Notes: generated from the letters alone by a model not told the origin. Positions 1 through 55,031 are shown, counted from the first letter of the stretch. The stretch is 64,000 nucleotides of DNA from Nansenia antarctica (GCA_963989245.1 OZ022339.1:36493813-36557812); one strand, 5' to 3'. Numbers and translations are program-made.

Positions 1-630
1 ATCTCGTAACTCATTGAAGAAAATAGCTTCTTCGGTTATTGGTTATAAGGTGATAAGGAGTTTAAGGCGTGTGTGTGTGGGGGCGGGGGGGGGGGGTTGT
101 TGAGATTGACAGCAGGTCTCGGGGGGGGGGATGAGGGGGTGGGTGGGGGGGGGACTTGCTCCAACAGGAGAGGAGAGCTCTGTTTCAGCATAGCCCTTTC
201 CCTGCACGCAACACTTAACGCCCGCTGCCAACGATCTGGGCAAAAATAGGTGTGTAGTAGTAGAGTATAGAGTACACACACACTACGAGGAGAGGAGGGT
301 AAAGTCATTAAGCTCTAAAGTCCAGGGCCCGCGGTCGGCCGGAGTATCTGGGTCATTGTGTTTAAAAGCAGACCACCACCACCACTACTACGGCAGCAGG
401 TCAGCAGGTCAGGGAATATCTTGGCGCTGGTCCGGTGTTGCTGGGATGGGATGCCCCTGGACCGCCTGGCACCACGGGGGGATACCCCTCACACTCACAC
501 CCCCTCCCCCCTGACCCCCCCCCGCCCCTCAATCATTCTATTACTGACTTCACTGCTCCACTGACCCAGTGTGTTTATTTATTTACCTGGTGGTGTGGGA
601 CTACTTTACTACTTCACTACTTGACTACTA
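1..630. other. no gene seen: G-rich and T/C-rich flank
   Basis: This stretch contains G runs at 79-155 and C runs near 505-530. Open frames here are low-complexity proline-rich translations of those runs and are not supported as genes. Confidence 0.6.
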
Positions 631-900
631 GGTGCGGCTGTGGCGCAGGAGATAGAGCCGGCGTCTAATGATCGCAAGGTTGGCAGATCGGCAGTTCAAG
701 CCCCGACTGGCCACGTGTCAAAGTGTCCTTGGGCAAGACACTGAATGAACCCCAAATTGCTCCCATTGAGCCGGCCGGCCGGTGCCTTCCATGGTAGCTT
801 GCCGCCATTGGTGTGTGAATGTGTGTGTGAATGAGAGGCCGTTGTAAAGCGCTTTGGAATAAGGTGATATATAAGTCAGTCTATATAAGTCAGTCTATAT
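631..900 (+). mobile_element. tRNA-derived SINE, family A
   Basis: The head has a tRNA-like A box (TGGCGCAGGAG) and B box (GTTCAAGCCCC). The body reads GTGTCCTTGGGCAAGACACT and the tail GTAAAGCGCTTTGGAATAAGG. Six other copies in the window share this architecture. Confidence 0.85.
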
Positions 901-1739
901 ACTTTACCACTGACTCGTCTTGTTGGTCCATCCTGCTGAGGAGAGACTGAGGAATGAGGAAAGGGACGTTTATTTTTTTGCCTGACGGTTGGTTGCATCT
1001 TGCATCCTGTATTAGATTATCCAGTAGAGTGAGTCTGTTAGTCTGTTACCGGGGTTAAACTTTGAACAGGCCAGGGCATACAAGATGATCCATCCACATC
1101 TCTCTCTGAGCTTAAAGCTCCGCGATAATAATTGAACCGACTGACTTCAAAAAACGAAGGACAATAGAGGTCGGCCGACGACTTATTTCGGAGCGATATG
1201 ATACGGTGCTATGATAAGTGTCCCCACTTGAAACTTTAAATCACTGACTTGTCACACGCGGGACAGGACATGGGACCGCGACCGTGGACTGACTGACGGC
1301 AGACAGTTCAATCTACCCACCGGCATTCGCTCCGCTCCTCGCCAGCGTTCTAATAAAAGCAGAAACAGTGTGATACCGTGCTAACCCTAACCTGCCGCGG
1401 ATAGATACCCTTGACTGTAGCACGTAACCCGCGGGAATCTGGTGTTGGCTTACACAGGGGCATACTGTCTGCTGTAGGAACAACACATACTATACAGTGA
1501 CATGCCATTGGGTCTGTCTGTCTGCCCCCCCCCCCCCTCTCTCTCTCTCTCCTGTATTGTACCAGTGATCCTGTACTGTCCACACGACTTATCTGATATC
1601 TGACCCTGGATTCCTGACACATTTCCCGTTCTTCTCCGACAACTCGAACGATCGCAGGGCACGAAATCGAACCATTACACATTCTCCTCTACACAGCTGC
1701 CTAATTGCTATCGTGATGGAGCGCACGCTAATGTTAATC
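901..1739. other. no gene seen
   Basis: Unique-looking sequence with a short CT tract (1527-1552). Neither a convincing exon nor a known repeat was recognised. Confidence 0.5.
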
Positions 1740-2177
1740 ATTACCTACCTATTAACAGCAGATGAATGCAAGAAAGGGACCGTACCTGATTGGTTGAGCT
1801 TTGAATCGGCTTAAAAGCAGAAGGAGAAGCAGCAAATGACAGAGACGAATCATGTAAATGACAAAGATGTCAATCCTTAGCCTACTTATAAATACGACAA
1901 AAACAAATACATTGGTATAAAATACTTTAATAAATAGTTGGATTGTTCTAAGAACAAACAAAAATTCCACTAACAAACCAAAGACTTTGCCAACTGCTCT
2001 TTTGTACAAAATAATTACAATGTTCTGCACATTCAGCCCTCTCCTTTGGGGCTAGTGGGGTTCGTTCGCTGACTAGATATGGGTAATGATTTGGATTTCC
2101 TTTAATTTGCATCATCATCAACAAAATTGAAACCATAATTCTTGTCGTCCGAGAATAATAATATCAAACTGTTTTTT

Positions 2178-2183
2178 TTTATT
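2178..2183 (-). promoter_or_regulatory. candidate polyadenylation signal AATAAA
   Basis: The minus strand reads AATAAA here, followed by T- and GT-containing sequence. It would give a 3' UTR of about 2.2 kb. ATTAAA variants at 2101-2106 and 1926-1931 are alternatives. Confidence 0.3.
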
Positions 2184-3557
2184 AAAGAACAACAAAAAAA
2201 TCCTGTTCACTACTACCCAGTCTGAGGTAACTCTCAAATGGGTCGTCATCGTCATCCTCTGTTTTAGTGCAGAAACAGAATCTATACAAACACTGGACAA
2301 CAACCACAACAACAGCAACATCAACAATAAAACTTGTTCCCTTCATTAGACCAGTATTAAAAGCAGAGACCGTATGCATCGCTATAGGACTGGGTGAACG
2401 CCTGCTAACTCTGGAGAAACAGTTATCCATACGGACTCCCTCCCTCCGGGTCAACCTTTTGATTTCATTGGACAACCACAAAGAGGAAGAGCGATGAGAG
2501 ATCGTTTAAACTTTAAAACCATGAGGATGACAGCTCCTCTGTCAGACGCAGTGTTACCTAACCCAACCTTGGTACACCTCTGTGTTCTAATAGGACATTC
2601 TAGTGTTCACATACAGTAGCACAGTGAATGGGAGATGGGAGGTGTGCCGGCATTCGCTAAGGAAACCCAGAGATATTACCTGAAGCAGCGGACGAGGACA
2701 AGTCTAGAACTAACAGCTCTGCATACTCACAATTTTAAGTGTTGGAAACAAAAAATCATAACGCAAAAACAAACAACCACCTATAATCTGTTTATGCCAA
2801 TGCTCTGGTGATTAAGTGGGACCCTGGATATCGTCCATAACATCTGTATAAAACCTGCCTTGTGTCAACGGACACAAATAAACGGAATGACATCATAAAA
2901 AACAAAAAACAAAAACAATCTTATTCTTTAGAATAACTATAATAATAATAAAAGGGTCACTTAAGTTACTAAATTCAAATATACACAGCCATTTTTCATA
3001 TTTACATATGTACATTGTTCAAAGAAAAACACCTTCGTTGGTGGTGAGAAGAGCTGTGGTAGTAGGACATCTTTTCCCTTTTGTATAAATTGTAAGTCTG
3101 TGGATAAACCGTTTCTAAACCATTTATAAACTCTTCCAATGAGAAAAGAATGTGTGGTGAGGGGCTGAAGGCACTTTCTACCAAAGCAAAATACTGAAGT
3201 TATCGCATCAGCTTGCAGGAAGTGGTGTAAAACAACATGTTAAAGGGAGATAATATACACAAGATCATTAGAGGCGTTTACACGTCATAGAGGGAAGAAA
3301 GATGTTTATGGATGTAAACAAAACGCTTATGTCAGGTGTCGTGGTATAGTGTTAATGTTAGCTTTTCCTAAAAGGTCTTATATAAATATCCTTGTACATC
3401 ATTTTTACATATACAAATTTTACTTTTATACTAAAGAAAGTACAGAGATAGCCCAGTGTGTGGGTTAAGGCAGATTGTGGACTAGACACGGCGCAGCAGT
3501 AACAACAGCTGCCATCGACAACCTCCCGCTGTGCAGTAGTCCTCTGAGGGCAGTGCT

Positions 3558-3623
3558 CAGGCCACAAAGTCACGTGATACAGGCCACAAAGTCACATGAT
3601 ACAGGCCACAAAGTCACGTGATC
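3558..3623. repeat. three tandem 22-bp units with CACGTG
   Basis: Three head-to-tail copies of CAGGCCACAAAGTCACGTGA plus two bases. The middle copy has CACATG instead of CACGTG. It lies in the probable 3' UTR. CACGTG is the core bound by bHLH-zip factors, but whether it acts here is unknown. Confidence 0.7.
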
Positions 3624-4022
3624 CAGGATCTTCTCAATGACAACACTGTGGAGAAAGAAGGCCTCTCCTCTTCAGAAGAATGTTCATCAACACGTTTGTA
3701 ATGTAAACAAAACCAAAAGTTAAAATTAAAAAGGAAAAGAAGGTTCTTCTTTCTGTCCTTTCTTCTTAATTTCCAACAGAGTGATGTTTTTGGGGGGGAT
3801 TTAAAACGTTTTTTTAACTGAAATCCAGATGTGTGTTTTTAGTCAATGAGATGTTTGTGCCCTCCTATGCGTTTGCGGCCTCCGAGTTGCAGAGAAAGAA
3901 AAAAAGGGAATAAAAGTCAAATAATTAAAAAATAAAAATAAAAAGCTTCTGGTATAATATCTTCACTTTTGGTGCTTTTTGTTTTTGAAATCAGTTGGAG
4001 ACAATTCCTCGGTTTGAAAGGT

Positions 4023-4425
4023 CCCAGGTCCAGGCCTTGTTCTAAGCCCAGCTCTAGGCCCAGTCTAAGCCCAGCTCCAAGCCCAGTCTAAACCCAGCTC
4101 TAAGCCCAGCTCCAGGCCCAGTCGAAACTCAGCTCTAGGTCCAGTTCTAAGCCCAGCTCCAGGCCCAATCTAAGCCCAGTTCTAAGCCCAGCTCCAGGCC
4201 CAGTCCTAAGCACAGCTCTAAGCCCAGTTCTAAGCCCAGCTCTAAGCCCAGTTCTAAGCCCAGCTCTAAGCCCAGTTCTAAGCCCAGCTCCAGGCCCAGT
4301 CTAAGCCCAGTCTAAGCCCAGCTCTAGGCCCAGTTCCAAGCCTAACTCCAGGCCCAGTCTAGGCCTAACTCCAGGCCTAACTCCAGGCCCAGTCTAAGCC
4401 CAGCTCCAGGCCTAACTCCAGGCCT
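4023..4425. repeat. 12-bp minisatellite in the 3' UTR
   Basis: About 33 degenerate copies of AAGCCCAGCTCT and the variants AGCCCAGTTCTA and AGGCCTAACTCC. It begins five bases after the jag2 stop codon and would be transcribed. Confidence 0.85.
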
Positions 4426-4430
4426 CTTTC

Positions 4431-47405
<42,975 letters not shown>

Positions 47406-47520
47406 GTCTCCGTTTGATCAGTATAGGCTACCATCAGGAAAATGTCTTTATTTCTTTAAAACTGCCGTTGAACCGGCGATTGTATTTGTATCCTCTTCTA
47501 TCCTCTTCTCCCGGGCATGC
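47406..47520 (-). promoter_or_regulatory. probable jag2 5' UTR, with an upstream ATG
   Basis: This is the sequence directly upstream of the start codon. No TATA box or CpG-dense promoter is obvious in it, and the transcription start is unknown. An ATG at 47432-47434 opens a 22-codon frame, out of frame with jag2, that overlaps the start and ends at 47366. It would matter only if transcription begins upstream of 47434. Confidence 0.3.
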
Positions 47521-48560
47521 AACGGTTACGAAAAAGCGTGATCTATTCCCTCTTGTATCCTCTTACTTATCTTCCACGAATGAAGGAGAGAGAGAAACAA
47601 GAAGAAGATGCGTACGGGCTGGGAGACACGCGCACAGCGCACTGCTGCTGGTCCAGACGCACGACTTTCGCCCACCGTCAGAGTCACTCAACACAGCAGC
47701 GAAGGCGAAGCTGATCTGTTTCCCCTTGCTGAAGCCCAGCCCGGGGATGTGCTCTGATATGCTCTGTGACTGGCAGCTGAACACACCATTCACATCACAA
47801 AACTCTTGGCTCAAACATTTGTGGAGAAAAAACCCAGGAGCCAACCATAGAGAGGCGGGGGGGCGGAGTGCCATGGAGATGACGCCTCGTAAATGTATGA
47901 TCAGAAACATGATAGATGATGGATTAAGTTGGTCTACTTTACACAGATAGATAATAGCTTTTCATCTTATACCGAGCAATTTGTCTTTACACAAAGCATA
48001 CGTTGCCAACAGTAAGGTTAGGTTTAATAATCACAATGATTAATTGATGCCAAAAAATTGTCCGACACGAGGACAGCGCTTTAATCAATTGGCAATATTG
48101 ACATTATTATTATTTGAATTGTTCCTTTGTCCGAGGAATGTGCAACGACGGATAATGCGGTTACAGGACACCTGAGCAGCCGTCTTGTCTTACATGTAAG
48201 CAGAGAAACACGCTATCAGGCTATCAGCGCCCTCTACTGCTTACTGATTGGCTATCTAACCAGTATCTATCCCGGTTTTCATATTAGGCCTAGAAAGTTC
48301 TACACGGGTCGTCATAAATACTCCGAATGCCTGAAGAAGGTCTATGACCGAAAGCTTGCAATAAACGATTTTATTGCGAATTTTTTTGCACAGTGTCTGA
48401 GTGTGCGGATGCTGTTATTTTGCACTCTACTGATACTCTTCAGTTCCAGCACCTCAGCAAAGTTTGATAACGGATGAGCGGTGGTATTTTCACTATTCGT
48501 CATAAATACCGGTCTCTTTAACTCATATGACGGGCGCGGACACAGGGAGATGTCTATACG
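47521..48560. other. upstream flank, no gene seen
   Basis: Unique-looking sequence. At 48325-48420 the text CTGAAGAAGGTCTATGACCG followed by GCAATAAACGATTTTATTGC looks like the end of a dispersed repeat, but I cannot assign it. Confidence 0.45.
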
Positions 48561-48744
48561 CTTTTCCATTTAGCAGCTACGCTTTTAATCCAAAGAGATT
48601 ACAGGGATTTTCCCCCTGGAGTAACTGAGGGCTAAGTGCCTTACTCAAGGGCACACTAGTGGTGGTGTTTCCAGGTGGGGATTTGAACTCACAACCTTCC
48701 AATCACCAGTCCAACTCACCATCCACTAAGACCATCCACTAGAC

Positions 48745-49177
48745 CAGGTTCTCAAACCTCTCCTCGGGGACCCCCCGCATTTGATCTGTTCCACCACCAG
48801 CACACCTGATTCAACTAAACAAGTACAAATCATAATTTGTGAGTTTAGAATTATACGGTTCTATAGGGTAGTTCAGAGATATTGAGCGTCAACGTTTTAC
48901 AATCCATTATGTTTTGTGAGAGGGAACCTATGTGTTTTATTAATTACTAACTCAAAAATGTAAACATTTAAAAAATAACACCACACATAAACACCTAATG
49001 GATCAGATTATGTAAAAAAACTAAATTTTGAACAAAAATGGAGATAGAACCGTATAATTCTAACGTCACAAATTGCTTTCTTTGTACTTGATTAGTTGAA
49101 TCAGTTGTGCTGGTGGTGGAACAGATCAAATATGTGGAGCGGCTGGGGGTCCCCGAGAAGAGGTTTGAGAACCACTG
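48745..49177. mobile_element. hAT-like non-autonomous transposon, copy 3
   Basis: Ends CAGGTTCTCAAACCTCTCCT (two bases lost near the tip) and GAGGTTTGAGAACCACTG, with perfect 8-bp CACTAGAC on both sides (48737-48744 and 49178-49185). The inside is split by another element. Confidence 0.87.
48838..49070. mobile_element. short inverted-repeat transposon nested in hAT copy 3
   Basis: 233 bp with 27-bp inverted ends (two mismatches) including a perfect 20-bp block, TTAGAATTATACGGTTCTAT. AATT on both sides fits a 4-bp target duplication. No coding frame. Superfamily not assigned. Confidence 0.8.
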
Positions 49178-49437
49178 CACTAGACCACCACTACCCCTAG
49201 ATCCACAGATCCACACAGGACAGAGATCCACACAGGACAGTGATCCACACAGCAGCTCCATTGGTCAACATCCACCAGCAGCAGCTGAGGGGATATCTAA
49301 CTTGTGTGTCTGTGTTGTTGTTGTGTTTTGTTGTAAGCTTTTACAGCCGGTCAAGCGGCTGTTTGGGAACCAGGTTTTTTACGAAGGAAGAAGTCCAAAC
49401 TGTCAGTCCCTGGCTGTCTCTCTGCTGGCCTGGGTTC

Positions 49438-49439
<2 letters not shown>

Positions 49440-49476
<37 letters not shown>

Positions 49477-49763
49477 CAGAGAGAGAGGGAGAGGGAGAGA
49501 GAGAGAGGCAGAGAGAGAGGCAGAGAGAGAGGCAGAGAGAGAGGTAGAGAGAGAGAGAGAGAGAAGCAGCAGTATATAAGAGAGAGGGAGAGAGAGAGAG
49601 GCAGAGAGAGAGAGGCAGAGAGAGAGAGAGGCAGAGAGAGAGGGAGAGGGAGAGAGAGAGAGAGGCAGAGAGAGAGAGGCAGAGAGAGAGGTAGAGAGAG
49701 AGAGAGAGAGAGAAGCAGCAGTATATAAGAGAGAGGGAGAGAGAGAGGCAGAGAGAGAGAGAG
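49440..49763. repeat. GA-rich tract with higher-order duplication
   Basis: GAGAGGCAGA units. GAAGCAGCAGTATATAAGAG appears twice, about 148 bp apart. Confidence 0.92.
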
Positions 49764-49964
49764 CAGCAGTGTAAGAGAGTGGGTTAGGGAGGGTTAAGTC
49801 CAGTAGCCAAAAAGGGCTGCAGTGTTTCCCAGTCGCCAGGACAGACAGAGTCTGACAGGTGGTCCCCCCCCCCTGACACAGCACAGCAGATGTTTCCTCC
49901 TCCGGACTGGGCCGGGCTGGGCCGGGGGAGCAGGTGCAGACAGCTGTGTCTCCCCCTTCCCCGC

Positions 49965-49969
<5 letters not shown>

Positions 49970-49997
<28 letters not shown>
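49970..49997. repeat. CA microsatellite
   Basis: About 14 CA units. Confidence 0.9.
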
Positions 49998-50000
<3 letters not shown>

Positions 50001-50198
50001 CTCTCTCTCCTGTGTCTCCAGCTCTCTTTATGACGGCTCTTATCAGCCGTGATAAGGGGAGATGGGAAACACTAAGCCCAGATAGAAATAAAAATGGGTG
50101 GATGTGAGTTAAAGAGGTCAATTAGTTTGACTTTTGGAAGACGTTACTCAACGTATCGAAGGAGAGGAGTGAGCAGCACGTATGCAGGGTGATACAGA

Positions 50199-50543
50199 CA
50201 TAAATGGTAAATGGACTGCACTTATATAGAGCCTTCATCCAAAGCGCTTTACAACGGCCTCTCATTCACCCATTCACACACCAATGCAAGGTGCTGGCCC
50301 GCTCACTGGGAGCAATTTGGGGTTCAGTGTCTTTCCCAAGGACACTTCGACATGTGGCCAGCCAGGGCTCGAACCACCGATCTGCCGACTTTGCGATCGT
50401 TAGACGGCGGCTCTACCTCCTGAGACACAGCCTCTACCTCCACCAGCCTCTACCTCCTGAGCCACAGCCTCTACCTCCACCAGCTTCTACCTCCACTAGC
50501 CTCTACCTCCACCAGCCTCTACCTCCTGAGACACAGCCGCCCC
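50199..50543 (-). mobile_element. SINE family A with expanded head
   Basis: Minus-strand copy. The tRNA-like head is followed by seven CCTCTACCTCCACCAG or CTCCTGAGCCACAG units, an expansion of the A-box region. Confidence 0.87.
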
Positions 50544-50824
50544 TGTACAGTACCGTGTCCGCTGGCTGTTCACAGACTCTCAGACCTCCCTGGAAGTTGC
50601 CATAGAAACCAGATTGTGAGAGAAAGGCCCCTGACCACCATCCAGCTTCTTCTTGTAGAGACGATGGTCTGGTCTCGGCTGTGTGAAAAACATGTTTTTT
50701 TGGTGCAGCTGAATGTTTGAGGGATTAAGAAATACAGATGGAGGATAAGGTCCCATCCTGCATTTTTGGCCTGCTCTAATGCTCCAACAGAGACAAAACA
50801 ACCAGGTCTGCTTTAGTCTAGATA

Positions 50825-51066
50825 GCGGGGCGGCTGTGTCTCAGGAGGTAGAGCCGGCATCTAATGATCGCAAGGTCGGCAGATCGGCGGTTCGAGCCCC
50901 GGCTGGCCACATGTCGAAGTGTCCTTGGGCAAGACACTGAGCCCCAAATTGCGTGGCAGTTTGCCGCCATTGGTGTGTGAATGGGTGTGTGAATGGGTGA
51001 ATGAGAGGCCGTTGTAAAGCGCTTTGGATAAAGGCGCTATATAAGTGCAGTCCATTTACCATTTAG
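50825..51066 (+). mobile_element. SINE family A, best-preserved plus copy
   Basis: GGGGCGGCTGTGTCTCAGGA, B box GGTTCGAGCCCCGG, GTGTCCTTGGGCAAGACACT, GTAAAGCGCTTTGGATAAAG and an end in CCATTTACCATTTA. It is inverted relative to the copy 280 bp away. Confidence 0.9.
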
Positions 51067-51345
51067 ATAGACCCAGTAATGCTACGCTCAGTATTATAGA
51101 TCTGAAGGGGTTGAGCAATTGTGGACATAACTACCTTTCTTTGGTTGAAATGACCGGGACAGTTTCAGTATTACTCAACAATGTAAAACACTTTATCTAT
51201 CTATGCCACTTCTCTAGAAGGAGAGACTAGCAGCCTGCCAGTCTCAGACCAGAGAGGGTTGGTGTTAAATCCCTGAATCAGATACCCAGGCACACGCTGA
51301 GGTTCATGCCTGGCGTGTACGTACCTGCACAGGAAGAGACTAAGC

Positions 51346-51608
51346 CTTTCTCTCTCTCTCTCTCTCTCTCTCTCCCTATCCCTCCTCTTTTATTCTATCT
51401 GTTTATGCATCCCGTCCTCTGGCTAACTCGCCCTGAGTCACCATCTCCTTTTCTCTTTTTCTTTTCCCCTTTTTTTTCTCTCTCTCTCGCTTTCGTTCTC
51501 GTGCTCTCTCTCTCTCATTCACACTCTCTCTCTCTCTCATTCACACTCCCTCGTTCCATCTCTCTCTATCTCTCCCACCCTCATTCACTCACTCTCTCTC
51601 TCTTTCAT
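51346..51608. repeat. CT-rich tract
   Basis: CTCTCTC runs with CATTCACACT spacers. Confidence 0.88.
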
Positions 51609-51972
51609 ACAGTAGCTCTGGCCTATGTTTGATTGGGTAAACGAGAAAAAAGCTTTTTCAAAAGTGCGTAAAGCAAACATCCACATTCATTTTCACATTC
51701 ATTCACTTGCAGTCAGTGAGTGCACGCACTGTACTGTTCATGAGTTGGTGCAGAACAAACAGGCTGTGAAAGTGATCCCATAGGAACGTTTACAAGTCTC
51801 GTCCTGAAGAATGCAAACACAAGTCTCTTATCTTGGAGGAAGAGTAAACTTTAGACAGTCTTGTTGTGGCTTGCCTCCTATGTCATTGTTACTACATGGT
51901 GGTCAAGATCTAAAAATGGCCGTCTATAAAAAAATATATAATCTGGAATCTGACAAGAACATTCTCCCTCAG

Positions 51973-52110
51973 AGGAGGGAGAGGAGAGGAGAGGAGAGGA
52001 GAGAGAGCAGAGAGAGAGAGAGAGACAGTGACAGAGAGAGAGAGACAGATAGAGTAGAGCAGAGAGACAGAGAGAAAGAGAGAGACAGACAGAGAGACAG
52101 AGAGAGTGTG
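51973..52110. repeat. GAGA/GACA tract
   Basis: Purine-rich simple sequence. Confidence 0.9.
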
Positions 52111-52403
52111 TGACTGTCTCACTAAAGCCCGGTACACACATAAAGATAATCTGGCCGATTTTGGGCCGATTTCCCCCCTTCCGACCAAGAACAGCAAACG
52201 CCCGATTATCGGATGGCTCTAAAGATTATCCTACAAGATTATCCTGTGTGAGGTGTGTTAAGGTGTGAGGTGTGTTAAGAGTCCATTTCTCCTGACAATC
52301 TGCTCGGAAAATGGTCGGGGCCGACAATCGTAAATATTAAACGTGTTCAATATTTACGACCAAAAGTCCTCTTATGTGTGGGCCATTCCCGACAACAACC
52401 AAA

Positions 52404-52494
52404 CAGGGTTGCCAGATGGGCTAGTTTTTTTGGGTGGAATTAGCGGTTTTAGACTGGTTAGGCTGGAAAGTGTCAATCCCATCTGGCAACCCTG
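52404..52494. mobile_element. 91-bp inverted-repeat element
   Basis: Perfect inverted ends CAGGGTTGCCAGATGGG and CCCATCTGGCAACCCTG. A target duplication is not clear. It is probably a very short internally deleted DNA transposon. Confidence 0.7.
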
Positions 52495-52687
52495 CTCCCG
52501 AGTCCGATTGTGATGTGGATGGAATGTAGCCAATCAAGAAGCGAGCTGACTTCTTCTTTTCGTTCTTCGTTATTTGCCCTGTCGCACATGGCCGCCTCGT
52601 ACAGGTCAGTCAGGGTACTACGTTAGATCACGTTTGATCACGCGAGATTTCTGGCTTGGGGAACGAGACTAGACTGCCGTATCTCAC

Positions 52688-53048
52688 TCCTGGTGAAGAG
52701 GTCTGACCCTGGTTGGTGAAGAGGTCTGACCCTGGTGAAGAGGTCTGACCCTGGTTGGTGAAGAGGTCTGACCCTGGTTGGTGAAGAGGTCTGACCCTGG
52801 TTGGTGAAGAGGTCTGACCCTGGTTGGTGAAGAGGTCTGACCCTGGTTGGTGAAGAGGTCTGACCCTGGTTGGTGAAGAGGTCTGACCCTGGTGAAGAGG
52901 TCTGACCCTGGTTGGTGAAGAGGTCTGACCCTGGTTGGTGAAGAGGTCTGACCCTGGTTGGTGAAGAGGTCTGACCCTGGTGAAGAGGTCTGACCCTGGT
53001 TGGTGAAGAGGTCTGACCCTGGTTGGTGAAGAGGTCTGACCCTGGTTG
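52688..53048. repeat. 23-bp minisatellite
   Basis: About 16 units of GGTTGGTGAAGAGGTCTGAC plus CCT. Three are 19-bp versions lacking one TTGG. Confidence 0.95.
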
Positions 53049-53317
53049 AGGGCCTGGGTGTTTGATCACTCGACAAGCCGCTGACAGAGCAGAGCCCCCC
53101 CCCACTGCACTTCAGAACACACCTAGAATGCCCTGACTCACACACACACACACACAGCCATCTGCCTTAGAGTGTGTGTGTGTGTGTGGGGGGGGGGGGG
53201 GGGTGTTGGTCTAGTATGCATCTGTGCTGGAATGTCTCCTAAAACCACAGCAATCAAACTGACCTCCTATGACCCCAAACCCACATAGTCTGATAACCAG
53301 GACACTATCTCTCTCAC

Positions 53318-53320
53318 TCA

Positions 53321-53367
<47 letters not shown>

Positions 53368-53439
53368 TACACTTACACACGCCCCCACACACACAGGCAC
53401 ACACACAGGCACACACACGCACGCCCACACACACACATG

Positions 53440-53477
<38 letters not shown>
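53318..53477. repeat. CA microsatellites
   Basis: Two long CA runs with CACG variants between. Confidence 0.95.
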
Positions 53478-53480
<3 letters not shown>

Positions 53481-53644
53481 CAGGTGTTCTTTGGCGGGCA
53501 GACCAGCGGTAATTCTGCAGGGTCAGTGTGTGTGTGAACAGAGGCAGGTGCAGCTGCTAAGGTGTGTGAGATAGACAATTATGGCTTTACTGCCTTTATA
53601 GCACAACGGCACGTATTAAGACTGATAACAGCACGGCATGCACC

Positions 53645-53675
53645 TGTCTTACTGTCTGTGGTCTACACCTGTCTA

Positions 53676-53706
<31 letters not shown>

Positions 53707-53885
53707 GGGAGGGCCTCTGTAGAGGAATACACCTGTCTCTCTGTCTGTCGTCTCTCTGTCTGTCTCGAAGGGCCTCTGCAGAGGAATACACCTGTCTGTC
53801 TGTCTGTCTGTCTGTCTCGAAGGGCCTCTGTAGAGGAATACACCTGTCTGTCTGTCTGTCTGTCTAGGAGGGCATCTGTATAGGA
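53645..53885. repeat. minisatellite of CTGT runs and GGGCCTCTGTAGAGGAATAC
   Basis: Four units of 55-65 bp, each a CTGT run followed by AGGGCCTCTGTAGAGGAATA. The unit contains a hairpin (CCTCTGTAGAGG). Confidence 0.9.
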
Positions 53886-54746
53886 ATCGTGCTGCCATCT
53901 TCTCACTAGGAACCTAGACTCGTCTTTATGAGTAACCGACCGTTAAAACAATCAACTCAGCTAATTCCAGCCGTATAGTCACGGCTGCTCTGAGTCTAGA
54001 CTAACGACCATGTGACACGACCGTATATGGTCATGGTTGATCAGACCGGACTGCCAAAACCCTACCAATGTGTGCTGTTCTCATCCAGTTTTATTTTATC
54101 CCTCTGTTGGTGTTTTTTTAATGCCGTTTCCAAATTCCACCAGCTTAAGATTTTTTAATAGACCTCGTTAGAAAAAGCGTCTAATTCGGGCGACCGAATA
54201 TTACCACCCACTAGACTACAGGAAAGTGTAAAAAAAAAAAATCCCAATGCAGACATCACGAGATCAAAAATGAACTATTATTGCGCTACGTTGTAATTCT
54301 ATAGGAAACACAATGCACCAAATTAGATTTCGGGGGTGAACCACACCACACTAAACAAAGCATCGTAAATATCCTTCTTTTTATACTGAATAATGAATGC
54401 CGGCTCTTTAAAAAAACATTATTGTTCAACGAAAAAACAATGAATTTGAATGGAGGACCCTGCCTTCCTCTTCCTCCTCCTCTGAGTTTATAGCACAGCG
54501 GTTTTAATATCGTGAATAGTGAATAGGGGGGGGGGGGGGGAGAAATGTCTCGCTGCTGAGAGAGTCATCGCCGAGAGAGTCACTGAGAGAGAGGTCTTTG
54601 ATTTCAAGTCCTAAAACCTCTTTTAACAAGCCCCCTGCCCCCCCCACCGAAAACACAAAGCAACATCCCTGTCATCTAACACTGCAGCATATGGAGCAGG
54701 TTCCCACACACACCCTCCTCCATGTAAACATCTCATTAAGCTCTGG

Positions 54747-54838
54747 GGGGGGGGGGGGGGGGGGGCAGGGGGAGACTGCAGCCGTAAAAACGCTGCAACA
54801 ACAACAGCAGCAGTGCAGCATCCATCCCCCCACACACA

Positions 54839-54905
<67 letters not shown>
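54747..54905. repeat. G run and CA microsatellite
   Basis: G run at 54747-54765. CA run at 54844-54903. Confidence 0.92.
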
Positions 54906-54909
<4 letters not shown>

Positions 54910-55031
54910 TGTCAATTAGGGCCCAGGCTGTGATTAGGGGACTGGGCTGGGGGGCTGGGGGACAGAGGGGGGGGGCTGTGGGGGGACAGAGGGCCTGTGA
55001 AGGTAGAGAGAGGTAATCACCTCAAATTAAT

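Larger units (their letters stand above)
1740..4430 (-). other. probable jag2 3' UTR and downstream flank
   Basis: After the stop codon comes a 12-bp minisatellite (4023-4425), then about 2.2 kb of AT-rich, mostly unique sequence with no convincing coding frame. The low repeat content compared with the rest of the window fits a long 3' UTR. The 3' end is not defined. Confidence 0.45.
48563..49198 (-). mobile_element. SINE family B interrupted by hAT-like copy 3
   Basis: Body (TTTAATCCAAAGAGATTACA to GTCCAACTCACCATCCACTA) at 48583-48729 and the remaining head (ACCACCACTACCC) at 49186-49196. The hAT-like insert between them is bounded by a perfect CACTAGAC duplication. Confidence 0.82.

Noticed and set aside
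48325..48420. Possible LINE or DIRS end (GACCGAAAGCTTGCAATAAA)
   Set aside because: It looks familiar as a repeat end, but no second copy is in the window and I cannot name the family.
52133..52400. Possible hAT-like element (CCCGGTACACACATAAAGAT start)
   Set aside because: The matching inverted end could not be found, so only the clear 91-bp element next to it was kept.
53562..53898. Open frames on both strands
   Set aside because: They come from the CTGT minisatellite.
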